From the NCBI GenBank assembly GCA_900469955.1, contig UBYX01000052.1, forward strand, positions 1 through 56,450: a DNA stretch of 56,450 nucleotides. The letters run 5' to 3'. The position numbers and the translations under genes are program-made. The notes under the pieces are model-generated. The model did no database searches. It was not told the origin of the DNA and saw only the letters and a program-made list of their open reading frames with translations. Shown in pieces: positions 33,555-42,215 of this stretch. Source of the DNA: Hyphomicrobiales bacterium (lineage in GTDB: Bacteria; Pseudomonadota; Alphaproteobacteria; Rhizobiales; Rhizobiaceae). The first letter of the stretch is position 1. Each line of letters starts with the position of its first letter.

Positions 33555-34580
33555 ATGAAGGAATTGTCCCTAGTTGGATTGGCGCGACGCGTCCTGCAGT
33601 TCGTCGTCAGTCTATTCATCCTCTTATGTGTCACCTTCGTGATCGGCCGCGTCATGCCGACGGATCCGGTGGGCGCGATTGTCGGCGAGCTCGCAGATCC
33701 GGCGGCCTATGAGGCGATGCGCGTCAGGCTCGGCCTCGATCTGCCGCTCTACCAGCAGTTCTTCATCTATCTCAAGGGGCTTTTGTTCGGGGATTTCGGG
33801 ACGGCGGTGCTGACCGGAAATCCGGTCAGCCGCGACCTTTCTCAGGCTTTTCCCGCGACCCTGGAGCTTGCCACGCTTGCGATCCTCATATCGACGATTG
33901 TCGGCGTGCCCCTCGGCCTGGCCGCCGCGCTCTTTCGCGACAGCTTCATCGACAAGTTCGCGCGCGTCTTCGCGTTGGTAGGGCACTCGATCCCGGTATT
34001 CTGGTTCGGGATCGTCGGCCTCGTCATTTTCTACGCGTGGCTTTCACTGGTCGGCGGACCGGGCAGGGTGGATGTGTTTTATGAAGGGATCATCGAGCCG
34101 ACCACGGGGCTGATGCTCGTCGACAGCCTTCTCGAAGGCGAGACGGAAATTTTCTGGAATGCGCTTTCGCATATCATCCTGCCGGCGGCGATCCTCGCCT
34201 ATATGGCGATGGCCTATATAACCCGCATGACCCGCAGCTTCACCCTGGAACAGCTGAACCAGGACTATGTCATCGCGGCGCGTGCCAAGGGCGTTAGCCC
34301 GGCGCGCACCGTCGTCGGTCACGTTCTGCCGAATATCGCCGTCCAGCTCATCACGGTGCTCGCAATTTCCTACGGCAACCTCCTTGAAGGAGCGGTTGTG
34401 ACCGAGATCGTCTTTTCCTGGCCAGGCATCGGCCAATACATGACGAATGCGCTGATGATCGGCGATATGAACGCGATCCTCGCGAGCACCATCATCGTCG
34501 GCTTCATATTCATGTTTCTCAATTTCGCAGCCGACATCGCCTATGTGCTGCTTGACCCACGCACCAGGGAGGCCGCATGA
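33555..34580 (+). CDS. Peptide-type ABC permease (DppB-like)
   Basis: A 341-residue membrane subunit with the conserved GRVMPTDPVGAI (usually MPGDP) after the first helix, the coupling loop YVIAARAKGVSPARTVVGHVLPN, and GAVVTEIVFSWPGIGQ near the end. It overlaps the DppC-like gene by four bases (ATGA). It is somewhat longer than usual owing to a periplasmic segment around GGPGRVDVFYEGIIEPTTG. Confidence 0.88.
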   Translation: MKELSLVGLARRVLQFVVSLFILLCVTFVIGRVMPTDPVGAIVGELADPAAYEAMRVRLGLDLPLYQQFFIYLKGLLFGDFGTAVLTGNPVSRDLSQAFPATLELATLAILISTIVGVPLGLAAALFRDSFIDKFARVFALVGHSIPVFWFGIVGLVIFYAWLSLVGGPGRVDVFYEGIIEPTTGLMLVDSLLEGETEIFWNALSHIILPAAILAYMAMAYITRMTRSFTLEQLNQDYVIAARAKGVSPARTVVGHVLPNIAVQLITVLAISYGNLLEGAVVTEIVFSWPGIGQYMTNALMIGDMNAILASTIIVGFIFMFLNFAADIAYVLLDPRTREAA

Positions 34581-35479
34581 CCCGCACCTTGCAAGGGACA
34601 CAGGTGGTGCAGCCGCCGGGGATGCCGCAACGTTTCTGGGCCAGCACGTCGCGGGTGATCGGCAAGCTCGCCGACGAGCCCTTGGGAATGGTCGGGTTCG
34701 TGATCCTTGCGCTGCTCGTCCTGATCGCCATCTTCGCTCCGCTGATTGCGCCCTACGATCCGGCGCGGCAAATGCTGGGCGATGCGCTACAGCCTCCGAG
34801 CCTTGCGCACTGGGCCGGAACCGACGAATTCGGCCGCGACATCCTGAGCCGGCTCATCTACGGAACCCGCATCACGATTCAGACCGTGCTTTCGGTCTCG
34901 CTCATCGTTGGCCCGATCGGCCTTGTCATCGGCATCGTCGCGGGTTTCTTCGGAGGGCGGACGGATGCGATTCTGATGCGCGCGACGGACATCGTATTGT
35001 CGTTTCCGTCGCTGATCCTCGCCTTGGCCTTCGCCGCCTCGCTCGGTGCGGGACTGGGTACAGCAATCGTTGCAATCTCGTTGACCGCCTGGCCACCCAT
35101 TGCACGCCTTGCGCGCGCCGAGGCGCTGGTCGTGCGCAACGCCGACTATGTCGCGGCAGCGCGGCTTTACGGTGCATCGCCCCTGCGGGTCCTGTTTTTC
35201 TATATCGCGCCCATGTGCGCACCCTCCGTCATCGTGCGTCTGACATTGAACATGGCGGGTATCATCCTGACGGCGGCTTCCCTTGGCTTTCTTGGCCTTG
35301 GCGCACAACCGCCATCGCCCGAGTGGGGGGCGATGATCTCGAGCGGCCGCAAGTTCATTTTGGATTACTGGTGGGTTGCGGTGATGCCCGGTGTGGCGAT
35401 CCTGCTGACCAGCCTTGCCTTCAACATCGCCGGCGACACGTTGCGCGATCTACTGGATCCCCGCCATGCAAGATCGTGA
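34577..35479 (+). CDS. Peptide-type ABC permease (DppC-like)
   Basis: A 300-residue partner permease. After an N-terminal cytoplasmic stretch and first helix comes WAGTDEFGRDILSRLIYGTR, then the coupling loop EALVVRNADYVAAARLYGASP and a terminal DTLRDLLDPR. The start overlaps the DppB-like stop, and the end overlaps the next ATPase gene by 14 bases. Confidence 0.88.
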   Translation: MTRTLQGTQVVQPPGMPQRFWASTSRVIGKLADEPLGMVGFVILALLVLIAIFAPLIAPYDPARQMLGDALQPPSLAHWAGTDEFGRDILSRLIYGTRITIQTVLSVSLIVGPIGLVIGIVAGFFGGRTDAILMRATDIVLSFPSLILALAFAASLGAGLGTAIVAISLTAWPPIARLARAEALVVRNADYVAAARLYGASPLRVLFFYIAPMCAPSVIVRLTLNMAGIILTAASLGFLGLGAQPPSPEWGAMISSGRKFILDYWWVAVMPGVAILLTSLAFNIAGDTLRDLLDPRHARS

Positions 35480-36311
35480 CCTCACGCCCATCCTTTCCGT
35501 CCAAAATCTCAATGTGCGCTTCGGCCGCAACGCAATAGCGGCGGTATCCAATGTCAGTTTCGACGTGGCTCGAGAGCGGATCGGCATTGTCGGCGAATCC
35601 GGTTCGGGAAAATCCACGACGGGGCGCGCTATCATGCGCCTGCTGCCCGCCCGCGCCAATGTCGTTGCTGACCGGCTTGAGTTCAACGGCGAGCCGCTTC
35701 TTGAGAAAACCGAGAAAGAGATGGGCCGGCTCAGAGGCAAGGACCTTGCCCTGATCATGCAGGATCCGCGTTACTCGCTCAATCCGGTATTGACGATCGG
35801 CAGGCAGATCGCTGAATCGGCCAGGCTTCATCTCGGGCTCAAGGGCGATGGCGCGATGGCGCATGCGCGCCACATGCTGGAGCGGGTACGGATCAAGGAT
35901 CCGGATCGAGTGCTGAAACTTTACGCCCACCAGATATCGGGCGGCATGGGCCAGCGCGTGATGATCGCCATGATGCTGCTCGCCAAGCCGAAGCTGGTGA
36001 TCGCGGACGAGCCGACGTCGGCGCTCGATGTCAGCGTCCGCAAAGATGTGCTTGTGCTGCTCGATGAACTGGTTCGCGAAAACAATTCAGGTCTGATCCT
36101 GATCAGCCACGATATCCGCATGGTCGCGGCCTTCTGCGAGCGCATTCTGGTCATGTATTCCGGCCGTATCGTCGAAACGCTTACAAATCTGGAAGAGGCG
36201 CAGCATCCCTATACGAAGGGTTTGATTGCGGCGATGCCGGATCCCCGCCGCCCCGTCCGTCGTCTCAAGGTGCTGGATCGGGCATCGATTGAAGCGAACA
36301 TAGCGCCATGA
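35466..36311 (+). CDS. Peptide-type ABC ATPase (DppD-like)
   Basis: A 281-residue ATPase with Walker A GESGSGKST, Q-loop IMQDPRYSLNPVLTIG, signature ISGGMGQRVMIAMMLL, Walker B LVIADEPTSALDVSVR and switch LISHDIRMVAAF. Start ATG 35466 lies inside the end of the DppC-like gene. The signature has GMGQR where GMRQR or GQRQR is usual, a mild change. The end overlaps the DppF-like start by four bases. Confidence 0.87.
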   Translation: MQDRDLTPILSVQNLNVRFGRNAIAAVSNVSFDVARERIGIVGESGSGKSTTGRAIMRLLPARANVVADRLEFNGEPLLEKTEKEMGRLRGKDLALIMQDPRYSLNPVLTIGRQIAESARLHLGLKGDGAMAHARHMLERVRIKDPDRVLKLYAHQISGGMGQRVMIAMMLLAKPKLVIADEPTSALDVSVRKDVLVLLDELVRENNSGLILISHDIRMVAAFCERILVMYSGRIVETLTNLEEAQHPYTKGLIAAMPDPRRPVRRLKVLDRASIEANIAP

Positions 36312-37045
36312 TCAAAGTTGAAAATCTCGATGTCGTCTACGGTTCGAAGAATGCATCGAACCACGTCGTGCGGAGCGTGAGTTTTGACGTGGGGCGCGGT
36401 GAAACCCTGGGTATCGTGGGAGAATCCGGCTGCGGGAAATCGACCTTGCTGCGGTCTCTGGCGGGATTGGAACGGGGCTGGACGGGCTCGATTGCCTTTG
36501 ACGGCAAACCGGTTGGAACAGCGCGCAGCCGCGAAGAGTTGAAGCTGGCGCAAATGGTATTCCAGGATCCCTACGGTTCCCTGCATCCCCGTCATCGCAT
36601 CGGCACCGCACTTGCGGAGCCTCTTCGGGCGATGGGGTTGGGCGATGGTTGGTCGGAAGCATCCAGGGCACTGCGGCAGGTGGGGCTGCCGGAGCATTTC
36701 GCCAACCGGTTTCCGCACGAGCTTTCGGGTGGGCAGCGCCAACGAGTGGCAATTGCTCGGGCGCTTATCCTTTCACCCCCGATCCTGCTTCTCGACGAAC
36801 CAACCTCGGCGCTCGACCTTTCGATCCAGGCCGAAGTTTTGAACCTGCTTGCCGATCAGCGCGAAGAACGCAACCTGACCTATGTGTTGGTCAGCCATGA
36901 CCTTTCCGTCATCGCGCATATGTGCGACCGGGTGCTGGTCATGCAGAACGGCATCTTCGTCGACGAACTCACCAAGGCAGATCTGACAGAGGGAGTCACG
37001 CACGCGGCTTATTCCCGCGAGCTTTTCGAAGCGAGCTTTCTTTGA
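36308..37045 (+). CDS. Peptide-type ABC ATPase (DppF-like)
   Basis: A 245-residue ATPase, short for DppF. Walker A is GESGCGKST, followed by Q-loop VFQDPYGSLHPRHRIG, signature LSGGQRQRVAIARALI, Walker B ILLLDEPTSALDLSIQ and switch LVSHDLSVIAHM. It lacks the longer C-terminal extension of peptide importers. It is the last gene of this operon; I see no terminator hairpin after it. Confidence 0.87.
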   Translation: MIKVENLDVVYGSKNASNHVVRSVSFDVGRGETLGIVGESGCGKSTLLRSLAGLERGWTGSIAFDGKPVGTARSREELKLAQMVFQDPYGSLHPRHRIGTALAEPLRAMGLGDGWSEASRALRQVGLPEHFANRFPHELSGGQRQRVAIARALILSPPILLLDEPTSALDLSIQAEVLNLLADQREERNLTYVLVSHDLSVIAHMCDRVLVMQNGIFVDELTKADLTEGVTHAAYSRELFEASFL

Positions 37046-37376
37046 TGCTCAGCGGAATGACCCGGATCCTTCACGGTCCTTTTCCTCTCTGACACGCGGA
37101 CGGATTGCCGGGCGGGGACAAAGAGTTGCTTACCCCGGAACAGGTGTCGACATACGAGTGCCGATCGCTCCTGTTCATGAAATCGTTCAAGAACGCAGGT
37201 TCATCCGATACCCGATCGCTTTTCCGGTCGGTTTTCTGAACAGGATCGATAACCCTTTGCGATTGGAGTCCCCAATCTCCGCACGACTATCTTCTACCGT
37301 TCAAGCCGCATCTTTGCCCAAGCAATCTCATGCGACTTCACACCCCATGGTCCTTACCATTGAAATGGAGCCGGAC
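37046..37376. other. Intergenic region upstream of paoABC
   Basis: A 331-bp gap with no convincing gene. The frame of paoA stays open to 37158, but the added residues resemble no part of the protein. The only symmetric element I see is CGTTC-AA-GAACG near 37184-37195. TGGAG at 37366-37370 is the likely paoA ribosome site. The paoABC promoter must lie here, and no regulator gene is next to it. Confidence 0.4.
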
Positions 37377-38015
37377 ATGCAAAGCCCCAACCAACTTGAA
37401 ATCTCCCGCCGTGATTTACTTATCTCCTCGACCGCGACCGTCGCGGTCACTGGAGTCGCGGCTGATGGAGCGGCGGCACAATCTGCGGGAAAGATAATGG
37501 ACCACACAACGAAGGTTTCCTTCACCGTTAACGGCGAACGGCGGGATCTTGACTTGGACAACAGGACCACGCTGCTCGATGCGCTGCGCGAGCACTTGCA
37601 TCTCACCGGAACCAAGAAGGGCTGCGACCATGGCCAGTGCGGCGCCTGCACCGTGATCATCGACGGCCGCCGCATCAACGCCTGTCTGACGCTGGCGGTT
37701 ATGCACGAGGGGGACCAGATCACGACCATCGAAGGTCTCGGTGAGCCTGGAAATCTTCATCCGATGCAGGCTGCCTTTATCAAACACGACGGCTTCCAGT
37801 GTGGTTACTGTACGCCCGGGCAGATCTGTTCCTCCGTGGCGGTGCTCGAGGAGATCAAGGCGAACATCCCGAGCCACGTCACCGGCGATCTTACGAGACA
37901 GGCCCATGTCACGCCTGCGGAGATCCGCGAGCGGATGAGCGGCAATATCTGTCGTTGCGGCGCCTATTCCAACATTCTCGACGCCATCACGGAAGTCGCG
38001 GGGACAAGAGCATGA
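37377..38015 (+). CDS. paoA: Periplasmic aldehyde oxidoreductase, 2Fe-2S subunit (PaoA-like)
   Basis: A 212-residue iron-sulfur subunit of a PaoABC-type molybdoenzyme. A Tat signal (SRRDLL at 10-15 followed by an Ala-rich stretch) sends the assembled complex to the periplasm. The plant-type 2Fe-2S cluster is set by KKGCDHGQCGACT and a following Cys, the second cluster by CGYCTPGQICSS and GNICRCGAYSNI. The sequence reads very close to E. coli PaoA (YagT), including HPMQAAFIKHDGFQCGYC. I prefer ATG 37377 (TGGAG at correct spacing) over ATG 37365. The stop overlaps paoB by four bases. Confidence 0.92.
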   Translation: MQSPNQLEISRRDLLISSTATVAVTGVAADGAAAQSAGKIMDHTTKVSFTVNGERRDLDLDNRTTLLDALREHLHLTGTKKGCDHGQCGACTVIIDGRRINACLTLAVMHEGDQITTIEGLGEPGNLHPMQAAFIKHDGFQCGYCTPGQICSSVAVLEEIKANIPSHVTGDLTRQAHVTPAEIRERMSGNICRCGAYSNILDAITEVAGTRA

Positions 38016-38962
38016 GAGCCTTCACCTACGAACGCGCCTCCTCTGTCGAGGCGGCGGCCAAGGCGGCCGCCTCCAATCCCGAAGCCAAGTTCATCGCAGG
38101 CGGCACGAACCTGCTCGATCTCATGAAGCTCGAGATCGAGACGCCGACGCATCTGATCGATGTAAACGACATCGGCCTGGACAAGATCGAACCGACACAG
38201 GACGGCGGTCTGCGGATCGGAGCTCTTGTCCGCAATACGGACCTGGCCGCGCATGAAACCGTCCGTCGCGACTACGGGCTCCTCTCCCGAGCCCTTCTCG
38301 CCGGTGCGTCGGGGCAGTTGCGCAACAAGGCCAGCACTGCGGGCAATCTCCTGCAGCGTACGCGCTGTCCTTACTTCTATGACACCAATCAGCCATGCAA
38401 CAAGCGCCAGCCGGGTAGCGGCTGTTCCGCCATCGGCGGCTTCAGCCGCCAGCATGCGGTCATTGGCACGAGCGAGGCTTGCATCGCGACAAACCCGAGC
38501 GACATGGCCATTGCCATGCGGGCGCTGGACGCGGTCGTCGAGACCGTGAAGGGAGACGGCAGCCGTCGCGCCATCCCCATTGCCGATTTCCACCGCCTGC
38601 CCGGCGACACACCGCACATTGAGACGGTTCTCGAACCCGGCGAGATGATTACGGCAGTCGTGCTGCCGCCACCAATCGGAGGGCGACAGATTTACCGCAA
38701 GGTCCGTGACCGCGCCTCCTATGCCTTTGCGCTCGTCTCGGTCGGTGCTGTCATCCAATCGAACGGAACAGGTCGTATTGCCGTCGGTGGTGTCGCCCAC
38801 AAGCCTTGGCGCGTCGAGGCGGCCGAGGCAGAGCTGCCGAATGGTGCGCGCGCCGCAGCCCATGTCCTTCTTGCGGATGCCCGTCCTACCGAAGAGAACC
38901 GTTTCAAGGTGGAGTTGGTCGAGCGCACGCTCGCAGCCGTCGTCTCGGAAGCCAGGGGATAG
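38012..38962 (+). CDS. paoB: Periplasmic aldehyde oxidoreductase, FAD subunit (PaoB-like)
   Basis: A 316-residue FAD-binding subunit (E. coli PaoB 318). It has the FAD motif FIAGGTNLLDLMK near residue 28 and GNLLQRTRCPYFYD followed by NKRQPGSGCSA, the Cys-containing insertion that carries the additional 4Fe-4S cluster of PaoB-type enzymes. It passes electrons from the Mo centre through Fe-S clusters to FAD. It overlaps paoA and is followed by paoC after 2 bp. Confidence 0.91.
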   Translation: MRAFTYERASSVEAAAKAAASNPEAKFIAGGTNLLDLMKLEIETPTHLIDVNDIGLDKIEPTQDGGLRIGALVRNTDLAAHETVRRDYGLLSRALLAGASGQLRNKASTAGNLLQRTRCPYFYDTNQPCNKRQPGSGCSAIGGFSRQHAVIGTSEACIATNPSDMAIAMRALDAVVETVKGDGSRRAIPIADFHRLPGDTPHIETVLEPGEMITAVVLPPPIGGRQIYRKVRDRASYAFALVSVGAVIQSNGTGRIAVGGVAHKPWRVEAAEAELPNGARAAAHVLLADARPTEENRFKVELVERTLAAVVSEARG

Positions 38963-38964
38963 TC

Positions 38965-41163
38965 ATGCAGTTCGATACACCAGCAACCACGAACCCGATC
39001 GACCGCCTGAAGGTCGTTGGGCAACCTATCCATCGCATCGACGGCGAACGCAAGACGACCGGCCGCGCGATCTATGCCTATGAATGGAACGATCCAAACG
39101 TGTCATATGCCTACGGCTATCCCGTGGGCGCGGCCATTCCCAAGGGCCGCATCAAGTCGATGGATGTCTCCGACGCGAAGAAGGCGCTGGGCGTACTTGC
39201 CGTCGTGACAACGCTGGACGTCGGCGACCTGAAGAAGGGCGATTTCAATACCGCAAAACTCTTCGGCGGCGACCAGGTCCAGCATTATCATCAAGCGATT
39301 GCGGTCGTTGTCGCGGAGACTTTCGAGCAAGCGCGCGCCGCCGCCGCACTGGTAAGGGTCGACTATGCCGAGGAGAAGGGTGCTTTCGACCTTGAAAAGG
39401 CGATGGATACGGCAGCCAAGCCGGAGGAGTCGCAGGAGCCGGATACGGCTGTCGGAGACTTCGATGCGGCGTTCACGTCCGCTCCGGTGACCTTGGATGA
39501 AACCTACACGACACCGGATCAATCGCATTGCATGATGGAGCCACATGCTTCCATCGCAGCCTGGAACGGTGATGAGCTCACTGTCTGGACGTCGAGCCAG
39601 ATGATCGACTGGTGGCGTTCCGACCTGGCGACGACGCTCGGGATCGACAAGGAAAAGCTCCATCTGATGTCTCCGTTCATCGGCGGCGGTTTCGGGGGCA
39701 AGCTGTTCCTGAGAGCTGATGCCGTGCTCGCTGCGTTCGGGGCAAAGGCTGCGGGACGTCCCGTCAAGGTCGCCCTTCCACGACCCCTCATGCCGAACAA
39801 CACCACTCATCGCCCGGCCACCATCCAGCGCATCCGCATCGGGGCGGATCGCGACGGCAGGATCACAGCGATCGCCCACCAGAGCTGGTCGGGCGACCTT
39901 CCAGGCGGTGGTCCCGAGACTGCCGTCAATCAGACCCGCCTGCTTTACGCCGGAGTAAACCGCATGACTGCGATGCGGCTTGCAGCACTCGATCTTCCGG
40001 AGGGCAACGCGATGCGGGCCCCAGGCGAGGCTCCGGGTCTGATGGCTCTGGAAATCGCGATCGACGAGATGGCCGAGAAGCTCGCAATGGATCCCGTGCA
40101 GTTCCGCATCCTCAACGACACCCAGGTCGATCCGGAAAACCCCGAGCGTCCGTTCAGCCAGCGCAATCTGATCGGCTGTCTGGAGTTGGGCGCGGAGCGG
40201 TTCGGCTGGAACCAGCGTAGAGGACCAGGATCAAGGCGCGACGGCAATTGGCTGATCGGAGTCGGAGTTGCGGCAGCCTTTCGCAACAATCTCCTCGTGC
40301 CATCGGGAGCGCGGGTGCGGCTCGATCGCGAGGGCATCGTGACGGTCGAAACCGATATGACCGACATTGGGACCGGCAGCTATACGATCATCGCCCAGAC
40401 CGCGGCCGAGATGCTGGGACTACCCATCGACAAGGTTGCGGTCCGGCTCGGCGATTCCCGCTTTCCCGTCTCGGCGGGATCCGGCGGGCAGTTTGGCGGC
40501 AACTGCTCGACCGCCGGCGTCTATGCGGCTTGCGTCAAACTCCGCGAAGCCATCGCGCAGAAGCTCGGCTTCAACTCCGAGGATGTTGTCTTCGAAAACG
40601 GCCAGGTCCGTTCCGGGAACCGCGCCGTGCCACTTGCCGAGGCGGCCGGTTCGGACGGCCTTGCAGGCGAGGACACGATTCAATGGGGAGACCTTTCGAA
40701 GACGCATCAGCAATCCACCTTTGGAGCACATTTCGTAGAGGTTGGCGTCGACGTCGCGACGGGTGAGACCCGCATCCGTCGTATGCTGGCGGTGTGCGCC
40801 GCGGGACGCATCCTCAACCCGATCACTGCCCGCAGCCAGGTAATCGGTGCGATGACCATGGGCGTCGGCGGGGCTTTATACGAGGAGCTCGCCGTGGACA
40901 CCCGATCGGGTTTCTTCGTCAACCACGACCTTGCCGGATACGAGGTTCCCGTTCACGCAGATATCCCCCACCAGGAGGTGATCTTCATGAACGAAACCGA
41001 CCCCATGTCGTCACCGATGAAAGCAAAGGGCGTCGGCGAACTCGGACTTTGTGGCGTTTCCGCTGCGATTGCCAACGCCATCTACAACGCGACCGGTATC
41101 AGAGTTAGACACTATCCGATCACGCTCGACAAGCTGATCGGTGGCCTGCCGGACGTTGCCTAA
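38965..41163 (+). CDS. paoC: Periplasmic aldehyde oxidoreductase, molybdenum subunit (PaoC-like)
   Basis: The 732-residue catalytic subunit, exactly the length of E. coli PaoC. It binds molybdopterin cytosine dinucleotide in family segments such as GGGFGGKLFLRAD, MRAPGEAPG and GSGGQFGGN. The catalytic base is Glu692 in KGVGELGLCG, the same number as in PaoC. The enzyme oxidises aromatic aldehydes to acids; a 4-hydroxybenzaldehyde or vanillin-like substrate would suit the neighbouring pobA. The maturation factor paoD (XdhC family), next to paoC in E. coli, is not found here and must be supplied elsewhere. Molybdate import genes modBC are in the same window. Confidence 0.92.
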   Translation: MQFDTPATTNPIDRLKVVGQPIHRIDGERKTTGRAIYAYEWNDPNVSYAYGYPVGAAIPKGRIKSMDVSDAKKALGVLAVVTTLDVGDLKKGDFNTAKLFGGDQVQHYHQAIAVVVAETFEQARAAAALVRVDYAEEKGAFDLEKAMDTAAKPEESQEPDTAVGDFDAAFTSAPVTLDETYTTPDQSHCMMEPHASIAAWNGDELTVWTSSQMIDWWRSDLATTLGIDKEKLHLMSPFIGGGFGGKLFLRADAVLAAFGAKAAGRPVKVALPRPLMPNNTTHRPATIQRIRIGADRDGRITAIAHQSWSGDLPGGGPETAVNQTRLLYAGVNRMTAMRLAALDLPEGNAMRAPGEAPGLMALEIAIDEMAEKLAMDPVQFRILNDTQVDPENPERPFSQRNLIGCLELGAERFGWNQRRGPGSRRDGNWLIGVGVAAAFRNNLLVPSGARVRLDREGIVTVETDMTDIGTGSYTIIAQTAAEMLGLPIDKVAVRLGDSRFPVSAGSGGQFGGNCSTAGVYAACVKLREAIAQKLGFNSEDVVFENGQVRSGNRAVPLAEAAGSDGLAGEDTIQWGDLSKTHQQSTFGAHFVEVGVDVATGETRIRRMLAVCAAGRILNPITARSQVIGAMTMGVGGALYEELAVDTRSGFFVNHDLAGYEVPVHADIPHQEVIFMNETDPMSSPMKAKGVGELGLCGVSAAIANAIYNATGIRVRHYPITLDKLIGGLPDVA

Positions 41164-41174
41164 GTGATCGGCGG

Positions 41175-41207
41175 CGGTCTCAAACCGAGACCGTCGTTAT
41201 CCTTTTT
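41175..41207 (+). terminator. Terminator after paoC
   Basis: CGGTCTC (41175-41181) pairs with GAGACCG (41187-41193) around a 5-nt loop, followed by a T-rich run (CCTTTTT, 41201-41207). It closes the paoABC transcript just before the convergent regulator ends. Confidence 0.7.
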
Positions 41208-42096
41208 ACCGCCCGTCGAGCCGCATCTTCTCCTTCATCCGCCAGGCGCGCGGCGTTTCGGTGGTTTGCCTGAGAAAGAACCGCGAAAAATACGCCGGAT
41301 CGTTGAAACCGAGACGGTGGGCGATTTCCTGCACGGAAGCGAGGGAAAAGACGAGCTCGCGCTTTGATTCCTCCACCAACTTCGCGCTGATCAAATCATG
41401 GACCGTATGGCCGGTCGTTGAGCGTACGATGCGATTGAGATGAGTCAGCGATATGCCGAGTTCGGCAGCATAAAAAGACGCCGGTTTATGCGAGCGGAAA
41501 TGCCGCTGGATGAGGCCGCGCAACAACTCCATGCGCTTTTCGCCTTCTTCTGCAGAGAGTTGACTGACGTTGTCCTTGTGGGAGATCCGAGCGGCAAGCC
41601 TGAGGGAAAGGGCTATGTAGGATGACAGGAGCTCATTGCGACCACTGCCTCGATGCTCGAACTCGTTGCCGATACGTTTCACCGTCTGCATTAGGTAGTC
41701 CGCGTCGAGATCCTGCGGATCCAGCGCCGTCAGATGCGGTAGCGACAGCCATTCGCCGTAGCTGCCACGTTCGCCGGGAGCATGGCTCAAGTGAGAAGCA
41801 AGGACTGTGATTACCAATCCCTCAATGTCGCGGGAGAACCTGAAGCCGTGGTTCAGGCCCGGCGGGACCGTCAGGATCGATGGTGGGTGGATCGGAACGC
41901 TTTTACGGTCGAAGGTGGCATCTCCCGAGCCGGCCTCGATGTACAATATCTGAAAGAACGACTCGTGCCGGTGTAGCCGGATTTCCCATTGGTGTCGGCT
42001 GCTTCGGGACTTGATCGTTTCGCAATGCACCCAGAAATCCGGCTCCTTGCCGGTTTCTTCGCCGTAAAGCTGATAGGTGGGTACGTGCCGGTACAT
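41206..42096 (-). CDS. pobR: AraC-family regulator, probable PobR
   Basis: A 296-residue AraC regulator encoded divergently from pobA, the arrangement known for the AraC-type PobR of Agrobacterium. The N-terminal part is a cupin-like ligand domain (RLHRHESFFQILYIEAGSG, PPSILTVPPGLNHGF). The C-terminal part has the two helix-turn-helix units (FYAAELGISLTHLNRIVRSTTG and IAHRLGFNDPAYFSRFFLRQT). I chose the ATG at 42096 because GGAGG lies 7 bases upstream; the frame continues to 42195, but the extra residues are atypical. It should activate pobA in response to 4-hydroxybenzoate. Confidence 0.85.
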   Translation of the reverse strand: MYRHVPTYQLYGEETGKEPDFWVHCETIKSRSSRHQWEIRLHRHESFFQILYIEAGSGDATFDRKSVPIHPPSILTVPPGLNHGFRFSRDIEGLVITVLASHLSHAPGERGSYGEWLSLPHLTALDPQDLDADYLMQTVKRIGNEFEHRGSGRNELLSSYIALSLRLAARISHKDNVSQLSAEEGEKRMELLRGLIQRHFRSHKPASFYAAELGISLTHLNRIVRSTTGHTVHDLISAKLVEESKRELVFSLASVQEIAHRLGFNDPAYFSRFFLRQTTETPRAWRMKEKMRLDGR

Positions 42097-42215
42097 CCGT
42101 TGCCTCCGGGCGGAAATGTTCATTTTGTGCAATTTTTTGACTTGAAAGTCCATTGCTGCCGACGCTGAAGCCGAGCAGAATTTATCAAAAGGCAAAAACG
42201 CATGGGAGGATGCGC
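42097..42215. promoter_or_regulatory. pobR-pobA divergent promoter region
   Basis: About 119 bp separate the two starts and must hold both promoters and the PobR site. An AT-rich core (ATTTTGTGCAATTTTTTGAC, 42122-42141) stands out, including TTGACT at 42137-42142 as a possible -35. I see no clear palindrome, as is usual for AraC-type sites. The pobA ribosome site is GGGAGG (42204-42209). Confidence 0.5.
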